From an uncultured Christensenella sp. (GTDB taxonomy: Bacteria > Bacillota > Clostridia > Christensenellales > Borkfalkiaceae): DNA of 64,000 nt. Each line of letters opens with the position of its first letter. Positions within the stretch are counted from its first letter, which is position 1. Both the position numbers and the translations under genes were made by a program. The notes below the pieces were generated by a model. The model saw nothing but the letters and a program-made list of their open reading frames with translations, did not search any database and was not told where the DNA came from. The DNA is taken from assembly GCA_910585785.1 (NCBI GenBank), contig CAJUEV010000002.1, forward strand, positions 115,236 through 179,235, in the 5' to 3' direction. Below, in pieces: positions 13,739 through 23,637 of the stretch.

Positions 13739-14953
13739 CTATCTGCGGCGACAGGCGCTTTCCGCAGACTTGAAGTTGTATACCGGTTTTATTATTTTTT
13801 CAACTTTTACCGAAGGTGAAATATTTTCAAGCAGGTTGTCAATCGACTTATACGCCATAGGGCTTTCGTCCAGCGTGTTTTCCTTTACGGAAGTTGAGTA
13901 AATACCCGCCATCTGTTTTTTAAATTCCGCAAGCGACAGCGTGGCAAAGGCTTTTCCTCTGCTAAGCAACCTGCCCGCGCCGTGCGGGGCGGAAAAATTC
14001 CAGTCCGCATTGCCTTTGCCCGTGCATATAAGCGAACCGTCGCGCATATTGACGGGTATAAGCAACTTTTCGCCCTTGCGCGCGGAAACCGCGCCTTTGC
14101 GCAAAATTTTGTTTTCTACATCAATATAGTTGTGAATTGTGGTAAACCCGCCCGCAACTTTTAAATTTAAACCGTTTACTATTTCGTCCAAAACAGCCTT
14201 TCTGTTAAGCGAAGCAAACTGCTGAACTATCTTCATATCGTGAAGGTAATTTTCAAAGTCTTTTCCCGTTAAATACGCCATATCCCGCGGTATATCCGTG
14301 GTTTTGCTTTTTATCAGCTGCACGGTTTTTTCAATTTCCTTTTTTCTGCCGGACGATTTAAGCGCGGAAATAGCCGCCTTTATCTGCTCGGCAGACTTTC
14401 CGCATAGAGTGTCGTATGCAAGATTTTGATAATACCCCGCAACTTCCAACCCCAAATGACGGCTTCCCGAGTGTATTACAAAATAGTATGCGCCGCACTC
14501 GTCCCTGTCGACTTCAATAAAGTGATTGCCGCCGCCCAAAGTGCCTATGCTTTTGTATGCGTTGGCAATTTTTACGTGCTCGCGGCAACGCAAATTTTCA
14601 ATATCCGTTTTTTGCGCGTAAGCGTGAGCCGTGGCGCGCACGTTCATTCCCGCGGGGATATTTTTGTGTATAAATTCGTCAAGCGCGCATAAATCCACGT
14701 CGTCGTTTTCAAGGCGGGCAAGTTCCATACCGCAGCCTATGTCCACGCCCACCATATTTGGAACTATTTTATCCTTTATAGTCATTGCGGTGCCTATTGT
14801 GCAGCCCGCGCCCGCGTGTACGTCGGGCATTATGCGTATTTTAAGCCCCTTAAACGCGGCAAAATCGCACATCGCCTTTATTTGCTCCACCGCGCAATCT
14901 TCTATCTGCTCGGTAAAAACTTTTGCGGCGTTGTATTTTCCTTTGATTATCAT
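13739..14953 (-). CDS. rtcB: RtcB-family RNA ligase
   Basis: This 404-residue protein carries the RtcB motifs: DVHAGAGCTIG, VGVDIGCGM (metal-binding Asp and Cys), GTLGGGNHFIEV, HSGSRHLG, GGFTTIHNY and SAPHGAGRLLSRGKA, in which the histidine is guanylylated. RtcB joins 2',3'-cyclic phosphate or 3'-phosphate RNA ends to 5'-OH ends using GTP and Mn. The length matches the shorter bacterial RtcB group. AAAGGAGG precedes the ATG. No archease gene or RtcR-type regulator is adjacent, so the physiological RNA target is unknown. Confidence 0.92.
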   Translation of the reverse strand: MIIKGKYNAAKVFTEQIEDCAVEQIKAMCDFAAFKGLKIRIMPDVHAGAGCTIGTAMTIKDKIVPNMVGVDIGCGMELARLENDDVDLCALDEFIHKNIPAGMNVRATAHAYAQKTDIENLRCREHVKIANAYKSIGTLGGGNHFIEVDRDECGAYYFVIHSGSRHLGLEVAGYYQNLAYDTLCGKSAEQIKAAISALKSSGRKKEIEKTVQLIKSKTTDIPRDMAYLTGKDFENYLHDMKIVQQFASLNRKAVLDEIVNGLNLKVAGGFTTIHNYIDVENKILRKGAVSARKGEKLLIPVNMRDGSLICTGKGNADWNFSAPHGAGRLLSRGKAFATLSLAEFKKQMAGIYSTSVKENTLDESPMAYKSIDNLLENISPSVKVEKIIKPVYNFKSAESACRRR

Positions 14954-15230
14954 AAATTATCCTCCTTTTTCAGCCAAACGAAAATTACGGCATAAAAAAG
15001 CGCGCGGTTGAAACCCGTTACTTCCCCGCGCCGAAGCCGCCCCGAAAAGCGGATTCAAGTTTTTGCGTGTATAAGCCTTAAAAAATATCTTTGCAGTCCG
15101 TATACGTTAAACGTTAATCTTACAAACAGACAACCTACTATCCTTAACCTGCACGTTAAACGGCAACTTTAACGATAGAAATATCTATAATAATCTAAAA
15201 TGATTAGTGCTAATACACGCGGGAAAAATT

Positions 15231-15716
15231 TTAAACTTCTATAAAATTATTAAGATTAGCCCTGTCTATGGCAACCTGCAATTTGCAAATTTCAGAGTAC
15301 AGCGCTTTTTGGTCCTTTTGAGCGGTTTCCGGCTCGTACAAACACTCGGTATACTCCAATACGCCGTTTGCGGTTATCCTTCTGGACAGTTTGTCAAACC
15401 TGCCCAAAGTATCTAAACGGGTGTATTCCGAGTTGAGCTGCGCAAGCAATACAAGCGCCTCGCCTATGGTTATATTGAAATCTTCAATTTTAACCTTGCA
15501 GTTAGCAACGGCAAGCGCGCTTTTTATTTTTCTTATTTTGCCGTCCGTTTCGGCAATTTCCTTACGGGTTGCGGCATAGTCGTATTTGGAAGGAACCGCT
15601 TCTTCCCCCTCTTTGTACGATACTCTGCTGCGGCTTGTTTCGGTATAAACGGCAAGCCTTTTCTTTTCTTCCAATTCTTTTATAAGCTTCATAGCCTCGC
15701 TGTGACAAACTTTCAT
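15231..15716 (-). CDS. Coiled-coil protein of unknown function (DIP1984-like?)
   Basis: This 161-residue soluble protein is mostly helical, with charged heptad-like stretches (residues 4-20, 48-70 and 130-155). The segments TIGEALVLLAQLNSEYTRLD and LQVAIDRANLNNFIEV recall DIP1984/septicolysin-like proteins, but the match is loose. AAAGGAG lies seven bases before the ATG, which supports translation. It is flanked by unrelated genes and appears monocistronic. No function is proposed. Confidence 0.6.
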   Translation of the reverse strand: MKVCHSEAMKLIKELEEKKRLAVYTETSRSRVSYKEGEEAVPSKYDYAATRKEIAETDGKIRKIKSALAVANCKVKIEDFNITIGEALVLLAQLNSEYTRLDTLGRFDKLSRRITANGVLEYTECLYEPETAQKDQKALYSEICKLQVAIDRANLNNFIEV

Positions 15717-15902
15717 AATTAATCTCCTTTCACCCTTGCTTCAACGCAAACGGGCTTTGTTTACAAACATATTTTATCACGCCGCAAGTATTAAAGTAAA
15801 TACGCAAAAATCAAAATTATTTCGCCCCCTTACTTTTTATATTTTTGCCGATTTTATATACTAAAATTGCCATAATATGGTTATTTATTGCATATATTTT
15901 TA

Positions 15903-15931
15903 TTGCATTTGCCCCCTTTTAATGGTACAAT
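15903..15931 (+). promoter_or_regulatory. Promoter of the WYL-domain gene
   Basis: TTGCAT (15903-15908), a 17-base spacer and TACAAT (15926-15931) lie 34 bases upstream of the ATG at 15965. The predicted start near 15938 excludes an in-frame TTG at 15932 as the translation start. Confidence 0.65.
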
Positions 15932-15964
15932 TTGCATATACTGTTATTTTTAGGCAAAAAAATT

Positions 15965-16963
15965 ATGACCGAAAAACTTAAAATTTACGTTACCGCAAGA
16001 ATAGCGGAAATACTTTTAAAAGACGCGGAAGGGTTTGAATTTTTTAAATCCGACGGCAGAACCGTAAACAAAAACGCGCTTTTAACCAAACTTATAGTAA
16101 ATTATCACCTTAAATTCGCGCGCGAACAGGAAGAAACAATTGCTTTTTTAAAAAAGAAAATCGCGCCCGTAACCCGTCTGGCGGCAGACGCGCTTGATTC
16201 GCTTTGCTACGGCATATGCGAAAAACTTAACGAGCGGGTAGCCGCTTCCAACGGTGAAAAATTCGACAAACTTATTTCGCTTAAACCCACCAAGGAGTCC
16301 GAGCCGCTTATAAATTATATCGAGCAGTACTCGCTGGCGGGGCGCACCCTTTCGGAATATTTCAGAAGTATGTTTGCCGCGTACGCGTCGCTGCCGCAGG
16401 ACAAGCGGGAAGAAATTATTTTTAAGCCGCAAGTCGACGCAATTTTAAAAGCCGTAAAGGAAAAAAAGCAAATTTTTATTACCACAAAAAACAATCGTTT
16501 CCGCCGAATGGAAATTTCGCCTTACTCCATAGCAAATTCGAAGGAAGAACTGCATTTATACGTGCTTGCGACACAGCCGCGCGGTTGCATTACGGTAAGG
16601 CTTTCGCGCATAACGTCCGTTGTACAGCTGCCTGCTGAAGCAAAGTTTACGCAGGAAAACATTGCCGCGCTTCAAAAAATGATTAAGTACGGTCCGCAAT
16701 TCCGCTGCCGCGACAACGAGGACGAAGTTTTGGTTAAATTGACAGCGGCGGGCATTGAAAAATTTAGAAAGATATACGTTCACCGTCCGATTCCCATCGG
16801 CGTGGAAGGGGATTTTTACCGTTTCGACTGCGCGCACACGCAAATCGTGCAATATTTTTCACGCTTCGGCGCGGACGCGGAAATAATTTATCCGGAAAAC
16901 GTTCGCACCGAAATTTACAACTTTCATCGCCGCGCCGCAAACGCTTACGACAATATAAACTGA
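15965..16963 (+). CDS. WYL-domain protein
   Basis: About 332 residues. The N-terminal half (1-135) is helical and unassigned. The C-terminal half resembles a WYL domain and its extension: KKQIFITTKNNRFRRMEISPYSI, then LHLYVLATQPRGCITVRLSRITSV and the late segment VQYFSRFGADAEII. WYL domains sense ligands or nucleic acids and usually regulate transcription; no classical N-terminal winged helix is evident here. The chosen ATG agrees with the mapped promoter, and the ribosome site is weak. It is a plus-strand gene among minus-strand neighbours and ends at a bidirectional terminator. Confidence 0.6.
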   Translation: MTEKLKIYVTARIAEILLKDAEGFEFFKSDGRTVNKNALLTKLIVNYHLKFAREQEETIAFLKKKIAPVTRLAADALDSLCYGICEKLNERVAASNGEKFDKLISLKPTKESEPLINYIEQYSLAGRTLSEYFRSMFAAYASLPQDKREEIIFKPQVDAILKAVKEKKQIFITTKNNRFRRMEISPYSIANSKEELHLYVLATQPRGCITVRLSRITSVVQLPAEAKFTQENIAALQKMIKYGPQFRCRDNEDEVLVKLTAAGIEKFRKIYVHRPIPIGVEGDFYRFDCAHTQIVQYFSRFGADAEIIYPENVRTEIYNFHRRAANAYDNIN

Positions 16964-17030
16964 TTTTTTTACAAACAGGTTACGCACAGCATAAAGAAAT
17001 CGCTATTATATAAATTCTACGCAATAAAAC

Positions 17031-17066
17031 AGCCCGCCGCGCTTCATTATGGAAGCGCGGCGGGCT
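17031..17066. terminator. Bidirectional terminator
   Basis: A perfect 15-bp stem (17031-17045 with 17052-17066, loop ATTATG) is followed by TTAATTTTT. It lies after the WYL gene and faces the convergent decayed gene. Confidence 0.85.
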
Positions 17067-17086
17067 TTAATTTTTGTTAAGTTTAT

Positions 17087-17590
17087 TTAATTGACCTCTA
17101 TACGTTTGACGTAAACCACGTAATGTTTTCTATCTTTTTCTGTATTTTCCGCTTCGCCTTCCGGTACAATTTCAAAAAAGCGATATTGCTCTCTTTCTTC
17201 ACCGTAATGCGTATAACCGTTTTCGATTATAATTTGAATAATTACGCCGTTATCCAATGATATTTCCAAATCGCGCAAAGCGTTCATTTTTACGGCAGTT
17301 ACTTTTCCGCCTGAAATTTGCGTTTTGTATTTGTCAAGATTAAACCATTCGTCGTTGTTTTCGGAAGTCGTCCCACGACTGATAGTCCATTGTCGTCGCT
17401 AAAATATCGTCGTTTTTGATTATGCGCGTCAAACATTACGTGTGCAAAGCATATCCTTCAAAAGCGAACGCCATCATTTCACAGACAAGATTAATATCCG
17501 TCAACCGCAAACCGTGAATTTTAGAAACCCATTCTTTAAAATAGGAACCGTTTATATTTTCTATAAACTATTGCAAAGCCTCCGTTGCAA
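17087..17590 (-). pseudogene. Decayed gene of unknown function
   Basis: Three consecutive minus-strand pieces look coding but are in broken frames. From upstream, TAG (17568-17570) is followed by 43 codons beginning FIENINGSYFKEWVSKIHG and ending at TAA (17436-17438). About 20 codons then continue in the same frame (IIKNDDILATTMDYQSWDD). After a shift the next frame reads SENNDEWFNLDKYKTQISGG and on through the 66 intact C-terminal codons to the stop at 17087. The 66-codon ATG frame (17087-17287) has no ribosome site of its own. A GGAGG near 17589 may mark the old start. The family is not recognised; composition recalls small immunity or phage-type proteins, which is only an impression. Confidence 0.65.
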
Positions 17591-17595
17591 AAAAT

Positions 17596-18846
17596 TTACT
17601 TTACGCAGTTTTCGTAAAGAGGAAACGCTTTGCACAGTTTTGCCACTTCCCCTTTTACGTAATCAAACGCAGCCTCGCCCTCGTCTATAATCTTTGTAAT
17701 AAGTCTTGCGATTATGCGCGCCTCGTTTTCCTTCATTCCGCGCGAAGTCATTGCGGGCGTGCCCACGCGTATGCCCGAAGTGACAAACGGCTTTTGCGTG
17801 TCAAACGGCACGGCGTTTTTATTTACGGTTATATGCACCTCGTCCAGCATTTTTTCAAGTTCTTTACCTGTAACGTTTTTGTCGGAAAGATTTAACAGTA
17901 TAAGGTGATTATCCGTTCCGCCCGAAACCATTTTCACGCCCGATTTTTTAAATTCGTCTGCCATTGCCGCGGCGTTTTTTACTATTTGCGACTGATAAGT
18001 TTTAAACTCGGGTGAAAGCGCTTCTTTAAAAGCCACCGCCTTCGCCGCAATAATATGCATAAGCGGCCCGCCCTGAGTACCGGGGAACACCGCCTTGTCT
18101 ATGGCTTTGCCCCACTGCTCTTTGCACATAATTACGCCGCCGCGCGGTCCGCGCAAAGTTTTGTGGGTTGTTGTGGTGACAAAGTCCGCGTACGGCACGG
18201 GCGAAGGATGCAACCCCGCCGCAACAAGACCCGCAATATGCGCTATATCCACAAACATAAGCGCGCCGGCTTTATCGCAGATTTCACGTATTCTTTTAAA
18301 ATCTATAACGCGGGGATACGCGCTTGCGCCCGAAATAATTACTTTGGGCTTGCACTCCAAAGCAATGCGCTCCATCTCGTCATAGTCTATCAGTTCGTCC
18401 CCTTGTTCAACGCCGTAGGGAATTATATTGAAATATTTACCGGAAATATTTACGGGCGAACCGTGCGAAAGGTGTCCGCCGTGCGCAAGATTCATACCCA
18501 TAACGGTGTCGCCGGGCTGGCACGTAGCAAACAACACGGCAAGGTTTGCGCTTGCGCCCGAATGGGGCTGAACGTTGCAATATTCGCAGCCGAACAACTG
18601 TTTAAGCCTTTCGCGCGCCAACTCCTCGGCAACGTCCACAAATTTGCATCCGCCGTAATAGCGGTGTGCGGGATAGCCCTCCGCATATTTGTTTGTAAGG
18701 TGACTGCCGGCAGCCGCCATAACCGCGGGCGAAACAAAATTTTCACTTGCGATTAACTCTATATTGTTTTGCTGGCGGGAAAGTTCGCTTTTCATCGCCT
18801 CGGCGATTTCGGGGTCGGTTTGTTCTATCAAGGAAATGTCTATCAT
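17596..18846 (-). CDS. glyA: Serine hydroxymethyltransferase
   Basis: This 416-residue PLP enzyme interconverts serine and glycine with tetrahydrofolate, supplying one-carbon units. Diagnostic motifs are [42 protein letters not shown] and the PLP-lysine site [14 protein letters not shown]. Length and motifs are canonical. CGGAGCG precedes the ATG. It has no operon partner in this window; the next downstream gene is decayed. Confidence 0.97.
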   Translation of the reverse strand: MIDISLIEQTDPEIAEAMKSELSRQQNNIELIASENFVSPAVMAAAGSHLTNKYAEGYPAHRYYGGCKFVDVAEELARERLKQLFGCEYCNVQPHSGASANLAVLFATCQPGDTVMGMNLAHGGHLSHGSPVNISGKYFNIIPYGVEQGDELIDYDEMERIALECKPKVIISGASAYPRVIDFKRIREICDKAGALMFVDIAHIAGLVAAGLHPSPVPYADFVTTTTHKTLRGPRGGVIMCKEQWGKAIDKAVFPGTQGGPLMHIIAAKAVAFKEALSPEFKTYQSQIVKNAAAMADEFKKSGVKMVSGGTDNHLILLNLSDKNVTGKELEKMLDEVHITVNKNAVPFDTQKPFVTSGIRVGTPAMTSRGMKENEARIIARLITKIIDEGEAAFDYVKGEVAKLCKAFPLYENCVK

Positions 18847-18998
18847 TTTCGCTCCGATAAATGTTTTTTTGTAAGTTTATTCTATCACACGCGGCGCCGC
18901 GTGTCAACGCCGTGCGCAAACGATGTCCGCGGATTATACAAACAAATTAAAAACGCTTCTTGCCGCAATTTTGACAAAAAGCATAAATTGCCCCCGTA

Positions 18999-20537
18999 CT
19001 ATGCCTTGTTTTTATTGATTTTTAAACTTTTAAGCGGTTTGCGAAACTTGTACGGAACGGGTGAAAGGGCGCGGCGCGCTATAATAAGCGCGGCGGCAAA
19101 CACAATGAAAGAAAGCCCCCAGCCGAAGCATATTTGCAACCACAGCGGAAAAGCAAGTCCGTTTGTAACAAGCCTGTAAACTTCGAAGCAAGTTAAAGCG
19201 GACAGCACGGAAGGGCTTAAAATCCGCACCGATATACCGAAAAATTTTTCCGGCATTTTCAACTTGCGGGTAAAGCGGTTTATTTCGCCCGCGAGAGCAA
19301 CGCTTTTTTTGCCGCCCAACGCAAACACCACGCACTCCGCTATTCCCAAAATCAAAATATTGTAAAAGTTTATAAAAGCGTCGCTTATTTCCACTGCGGC
19401 GGCGCCCGCTGTGGTAGCGAAAACGGCGCATATCCCCGCCCCTATCACGCAAACCAGCGCTGCAAGTCTTCCGCGCTTTATCATAAACGCCTCCGAAAAA
19501 GGCGCCACAAACGCTTCAAGCATACTCACCGCCGCCTGAATAGCAATCATCGCAAGCGACGCGTAAAACGCAATTCCCGCCGCGGCGTTAAGCCATACTC
19601 TGCCGCCGAAAAGTTGGGTTATCGCCGCGGGATACACCGCAAAAGCGGTTATTATGCCCGACTGCCCTATTTCACCCTGCAACCCGCAACCGTACAGCGT
19701 GGTAAATAGCACCACGGAAGCGAGTACCGAAACAAAAAAATCCGCCGCCGCGATTATCAGCGAGCACGAAAAAATGTTGGTGCCTTCGGGCAGATACGCG
19801 CCGTATGCGGGCATTATGCCGACCACTATCGAAAGCGAAAAAAACACCTGTCCCAAAGCGGAAATCCACAACTCCGGACTTGATAACTTTGAAAAATCGG
19901 GCACGAACAGCGCGCGCAGCGCCGTTGCGGAATTGCCGTACAGCAGCCCGCGCCCCGCCATAAACGCAAGCAGAATTACGGGCACGGTTACGGTGATTTT
20001 AGCCGCCTTTGCAAGCGCGCCCGCGCCGCCACGCAAACAAAAGAATATTGCGCACAACGCAACGACTATTCCGCCGAACACAAGCGGAGACATACCGGAA
20101 ATAACGCCGTCGCCCCGCGCTTTAAGCACCCCGTCGAAAAAATAATTTGCAATTCCGTTTTGCGAAAGATTGTGCGCCTCCGCCGCAAGCGGAGCGATTT
20201 TTATTGCCATAGTCAAAATCCAGCCTGCAAGACCGGCGTAAATCAAACCCGTCACCAGCGAGTTTACGCAGCTTGCCCAGCCTATGCGCCCCGCACCGCG
20301 TTTTAAACTTTCAAGGCATTTGGGCGCGCCGCCTCCGAATTTGCGCCCCAGCGCAAGTTCCGCGTTAAGCATAGGTATGCCCAAAATTATAAGCGCGCAA
20401 AAATAAATAAGCAAGTACGCCCCGCCGCCGTACTTTGCGCACAGTCCCGGAAAACGCAACGCGTTGCCCAGCCCGACCGCCGCGCCAATGCTTGCCAAAA
20501 TAAACCCGCCTTTGGATTTAAACTTCTGTTTAGACAT
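18999..20537 (-). CDS. NSS-family sodium-dependent transporter
   Basis: About 512 residues with 11-12 membrane segments. The N-terminus has the neurotransmitter:sodium symporter signature GGFILASIGAAVGLGNALRFPGLCAKYGGGAY, which contains the unwound TM1 sodium site. Bacterial members import amino acids. The start at 20537 is chosen because the conserved region begins five codons later; the longer frame to 20618 adds an unrelated N-terminus. No clear Shine-Dalgarno sequence is present. TATATT lies six bases before the ATG, so a leaderless message is possible. The substrate is not predictable from sequence. Confidence 0.88.
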   Translation of the reverse strand: MSKQKFKSKGGFILASIGAAVGLGNALRFPGLCAKYGGGAYLLIYFCALIILGIPMLNAELALGRKFGGGAPKCLESLKRGAGRIGWASCVNSLVTGLIYAGLAGWILTMAIKIAPLAAEAHNLSQNGIANYFFDGVLKARGDGVISGMSPLVFGGIVVALCAIFFCLRGGAGALAKAAKITVTVPVILLAFMAGRGLLYGNSATALRALFVPDFSKLSSPELWISALGQVFFSLSIVVGIMPAYGAYLPEGTNIFSCSLIIAAADFFVSVLASVVLFTTLYGCGLQGEIGQSGIITAFAVYPAAITQLFGGRVWLNAAAGIAFYASLAMIAIQAAVSMLEAFVAPFSEAFMIKRGRLAALVCVIGAGICAVFATTAGAAAVEISDAFINFYNILILGIAECVVFALGGKKSVALAGEINRFTRKLKMPEKFFGISVRILSPSVLSALTCFEVYRLVTNGLAFPLWLQICFGWGLSFIVFAAALIIARRALSPVPYKFRKPLKSLKINKNKA

Positions 20538-20622
20538 ATATTTAATATATTTAGCGCCGACGCCGTTTAGAATGAACCGCCATTCAACGACTGAGCAATT
20601 TGCAACCAAACACAGCATAAAA

Positions 20623-20660
20623 AACCCCGCGTAGGATTAAAACCGTTCCTCCGCGGGGTT
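20623..20660 (-). terminator. Terminator after rex
   Basis: The 9-bp arms AACCCCGCG (20623-20631) and CGCGGGGTT (20652-20660) are followed on the minus strand by a T run. Confidence 0.8.
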
Positions 20661-20714
20661 ATAATTTTTTTATTTAATTAATCAGCACGCGCTTCAATCA
20701 ACCTTTAATTTCAA

Positions 20715-21326
20715 TCAGCCCATACTCGACAAAATGGCAAGATTTGCCGCCAAATCGACGTTGCGCACGGTAACCGACTCCGGCACTTTTAAAAGCGCGG
20801 GCGCAAAATTAAGAATTTTTTTAACTCCACAATCGATAAGCGCGTCCGCCGCGTCCTGCGCGTGCGCGGAAGGCACGCAAATTACCGCCAGCTTCACGTC
20901 CAGACGGTTGATGCCGTTTTGCGCGTCGTTGAAATCCAAAACGGGTTTGCCCGCAATTTCGGCGCCTATTTTTGAAGAATCGTTGTCAAACGCGGCGACG
21001 ACGTCAATTCCGTAATTTGAAAAACCGCCGTACGCCAAAAGCGCGCTGCCCAAACCGCCCGCGCCGACAATTACCGCGTTTTTTCTGTCCTTGCAACCAA
21101 GATAATCTTCCAAAGCGGAAATAAGTTCGACAAGTTTATAACCGACGCGCGTTTTTCCCTCGGCAGAAGTATAAGCCAAATCCTTACGCACAAGCACTTC
21201 GCCCATATTAAGCGCGCGCGCTATCGCGCCGGAGGAAACGTAACCTTCCCGCGTGTCCAGCGATTTTAAATAATTCAAATAAACGGGAAGCCTTTGCAGG
21301 CTGGTTACGGGAATATCGCTTTTCAT
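20715..21326 (-). CDS. rex: Redox-sensing transcriptional repressor Rex
   Basis: 203 residues. The N-terminal winged helix (about 1-80) has SLQRLPVYLNYLKSL and VLVRKDLAYTSAEGKTRVGY; the Rossmann domain has VIVGAGGLGSALLAYGGF and AAFDNDSSKIG. Rex represses fermentation and respiration genes and is released by a high NADH/NAD ratio, which fits an anaerobic fermenter. AGGTGAT precedes the ATG. A ROK kinase gene lies 24 bases upstream, so the two may be co-transcribed. Confidence 0.95.
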   Translation of the reverse strand: MKSDIPVTSLQRLPVYLNYLKSLDTREGYVSSGAIARALNMGEVLVRKDLAYTSAEGKTRVGYKLVELISALEDYLGCKDRKNAVIVGAGGLGSALLAYGGFSNYGIDVVAAFDNDSSKIGAEIAGKPVLDFNDAQNGINRLDVKLAVICVPSAHAQDAADALIDCGVKKILNFAPALLKVPESVTVRNVDLAANLAILSSMG

Positions 21327-21350
21327 TCAATCACCTAAATTTACGCGTTT

Positions 21351-22289
21351 TCAGCTGTTTACGATAAGCGCAGCCGCGCCGAAAGCGCCCGCCCTGTTGC
21401 CAAGCGTAGCGCACTCAACCTTTACGGGAGCATAGTCCATACCCGCAAAAATTTCTTTATCAAGAAGCCTTTGCAAAGGCGCGGAAAGCCGCGTGCCCTG
21501 CGCCGCAACCCCGCCGCCAATCATAATTATCTGCGGGCGGAAAATATTTGCGATGTTTGCAAGCCCGCAAGCGAGATAGTTTAAATATTTGTCCACAACG
21601 CGCTTTGCGGCAACGTCGCTTTCCATATACTCGAAAGAAGTCCTGCCGTCGGCGTTTTCGTTGGTGTACGTCTTCCACATAGCGGAAGACGTGTCTTCCT
21701 CCATTGCGCGCCTTGTGGCAACGGTAAGCGCGCGCGCCGAGCAATACGCTTCAAAACAGCCGCGTCTGCCGCAAGTGCACTTTGCGCCGCCGTGCTCTAT
21801 TACCATATGTCCGATTTCGGTACCCGCGGATTTGTAACCTTCAAAAAGTTTTCCGCCTATTACCACACCGCCGCCAACGCCCGTGCCCAGCGTTATAAGC
21901 ACGCTGTCGGTATAGCCTTTGCCCGCGCCGAACTTCGCCTCGCCCAGCGCCGCCGCGTTTGCGTCGTTGCTTATTCTTACGGGCACGCCCAATTTATCTT
22001 CAAGAAGTTTTTGCAGCGGATAATTTTTAAGTCCCAGATTGCCCGCAAACACCACTTTTCCGTTTTCGCTGTCGATAAGTCCCGGGCAACCCACGCCCGC
22101 GCCCGCCAGCGCCGAAAAAACGGTACCCGCGCCGTGAACAAGATTTTCCGCAAGCGTTTCAATGCAGTCCGCAAGCCCTTCGCCCGCAACGGTAGGAACG
22201 GAATTTTCCGAAACGATTTTGCCCTTTTCGTCAATGATAATACCTTTAACGAACGTACCGCCGACGTCCAAACCCATATACAGCGCCAT
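21351..22289 (-). CDS. ROK-family glucokinase
   Basis: This 312-residue sugar kinase has the ROK N-terminal phosphate loop GLDVGGTFVKGIIID, the catalytic segment RISNDANAAALGEAKFGAG, EIGHMVIEHGGAKCTCGRRGC (ROK zinc-binding cysteines) and FRPQIIMIGGGVAA. No HTH is present, so it is a kinase and not a repressor. Glucose is the usual substrate of this subgroup. GGAGAGAAG precedes the ATG. It is upstream of rex in the same direction. Confidence 0.9.
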   Translation of the reverse strand: MALYMGLDVGGTFVKGIIIDEKGKIVSENSVPTVAGEGLADCIETLAENLVHGAGTVFSALAGAGVGCPGLIDSENGKVVFAGNLGLKNYPLQKLLEDKLGVPVRISNDANAAALGEAKFGAGKGYTDSVLITLGTGVGGGVVIGGKLFEGYKSAGTEIGHMVIEHGGAKCTCGRRGCFEAYCSARALTVATRRAMEEDTSSAMWKTYTNENADGRTSFEYMESDVAAKRVVDKYLNYLACGLANIANIFRPQIIMIGGGVAAQGTRLSAPLQRLLDKEIFAGMDYAPVKVECATLGNRAGAFGAAALIVNS

Positions 22290-22442
22290 AAACTTCTCTC
22301 CGAATTTATTTTGATATAATTTTATCTTATAATATGATTATACACAATACGCTTTTAACCGTCAAGATATAAACCCAAAAAAGCCCGTTTTACGGCAAAA
22401 CTTTTTAATTTTGACAAAGTTAAACTTTTTTTAAAAAACATA

Positions 22443-22470
22443 CGGGCGAACGCAAAACCGCGTCCGCCCG
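22443..22470 (-). terminator. Terminator after dut
   Basis: On the minus strand the arms CGGGCG.ACGC and GCGT.CGCCCG pair (10 bp plus one mismatch) and are followed by TATGTTTTTT. Confidence 0.75.
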
Positions 22471-22492
22471 CAAAAGCATTCTGTAATAATTT

Positions 22493-22972
22493 TTATTTAG
22501 TGCCGGTAGAGCCGAATCCGCCCGCGCCGCGCGCCGTTTCAGAAAGTTCGTCCTTTTCTACAAACTCCGCGGTGAGGTAGGGCGTTATGACAAACTGCGC
22601 CACGCGCTCGCCCGCGCATATCGTTTGAACGCTTTCCGAATGGTTGTGAAGCGCAACTTTAACTTCTCCGCGATAGTCGCAGTCCACTACGCCCACCTTG
22701 TTTGCGGGGGCAAGCCCTTTTTTTGTGGCAAGCCCGCTTCTTGCATATATAAGTCCCGCATATCCCAAGGGCAATTCAACGGCGATGCCCGTAGGCACAA
22801 GCACCGTTTTATGCGGCTCTATCTGCAAATCGCCTTCTATGCAAGCGTATAAATCGGCGCCCGCGGCAAACTCGCTGCCGTAAGAGGGTGCAATCGCAGA
22901 CGGATTAAGTTTTTTTATGTCCACTTTCATCCGTTTTTGTTTTGAGTCCGTAATTTCGTAACTTTTTTTCAT
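22493..22972 (-). CDS. dut: dUTP diphosphatase
   Basis: This 159-residue trimeric-type dUTPase shows the family motifs in order: AAGADLYA, the RSGLATKKG motif (YARSGLA), VGVVDCDYRGEV with the catalytic Asp, ERVAQFVITP and the C-terminal GGFGSTG. It hydrolyses dUTP to dUMP, keeping uracil out of DNA and feeding dTMP synthesis. AAGGA precedes the ATG at 22972. It follows nrdD and nrdG in the same direction, so deoxynucleotide supply genes are grouped. Confidence 0.95.
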   Translation of the reverse strand: MKKSYEITDSKQKRMKVDIKKLNPSAIAPSYGSEFAAGADLYACIEGDLQIEPHKTVLVPTGIAVELPLGYAGLIYARSGLATKKGLAPANKVGVVDCDYRGEVKVALHNHSESVQTICAGERVAQFVITPYLTAEFVEKDELSETARGAGGFGSTGTK

Positions 22973-23045
22973 ATGTTTTTCCTTACAATATATTAAACTT
23001 TCGCGCTATATACAAAATGTTTTACGCTTAGCGTTGTATGCGCGG

Positions 23046-23579
23046 TTAAATTACCGTTTGCTCGTCCCACAAAACTACTTTATCCTGTGCCAGCGAAGGT
23101 TTAACCAAAATTATCCTTTGGTTTGAAGAACCGCGGAAAAGCAAGTTTAAATCCTTTAATTCTTCCACAAATTTGCCGTCCACAAGCACGTCTAAACAGT
23201 TAAGCATTCTTAAAACGGTGTCCGCGTCGCCAAGTTTACCGGTAAGAAGGTCCGCCTCGTAATCGTACCCCGTAAACGCCCATATGGATTTTTGGGGATA
23301 GAGTTTTCTCATCCTTTCCAAAAACGGCGCAAGCGCCTTTTGGTTTTCCGGCTCGAACGGGTCGCCGCCAAGCAGCGTAAACCCCTTTATATAGTCGGGT
23401 TTAAGCCATTCGAGTATGCTGTTTTCGACTTCGACGGTAAACGGCTTGCCATAGGCAAAATCCCACGTTTCGGGATTGAAGCAGTTTTTGCAATGATTGC
23501 GACATCCGCTGACGTACAGCGAAACGCGCACCCCCGGTCCGTTGGAAACGTCGTAATTTTTTATTTTTGCATAGTTCAT
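23046..23579 (-). CDS. nrdG: Anaerobic ribonucleotide reductase activase
   Basis: This 177-residue radical SAM protein has the cluster motif CRNHCKNCFNPETWDF (CxxxCxxC) and the SAM-binding GGDPFEPEN. NrdG generates the glycyl radical on NrdD using SAM and a reduced 4Fe-4S cluster. It sits 58 bases downstream of nrdD, as usual. Confidence 0.95.
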   Translation of the reverse strand: MNYAKIKNYDVSNGPGVRVSLYVSGCRNHCKNCFNPETWDFAYGKPFTVEVENSILEWLKPDYIKGFTLLGGDPFEPENQKALAPFLERMRKLYPQKSIWAFTGYDYEADLLTGKLGDADTVLRMLNCLDVLVDGKFVEELKDLNLLFRGSSNQRIILVKPSLAQDKVVLWDEQTVI

Positions 23580-23637
23580 AAAACCCGCCGTAATCCTTAT
23601 ATCTTAAATAATTTTTCCGCTTTCAATTAACCGAAAA

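Noticed and set aside
16148..16852. Minus-strand frames within the WYL gene
   Set aside because: The plus-strand frame has a promoter and domain pattern; the minus frames are basic shadow translations.
17087..17590. Amber (TAG) recoding or readthrough explaining the broken gene
   Set aside because: A TAA and a frame change also interrupt it, and all well-formed genes nearby use normal stops, so decay is simpler.
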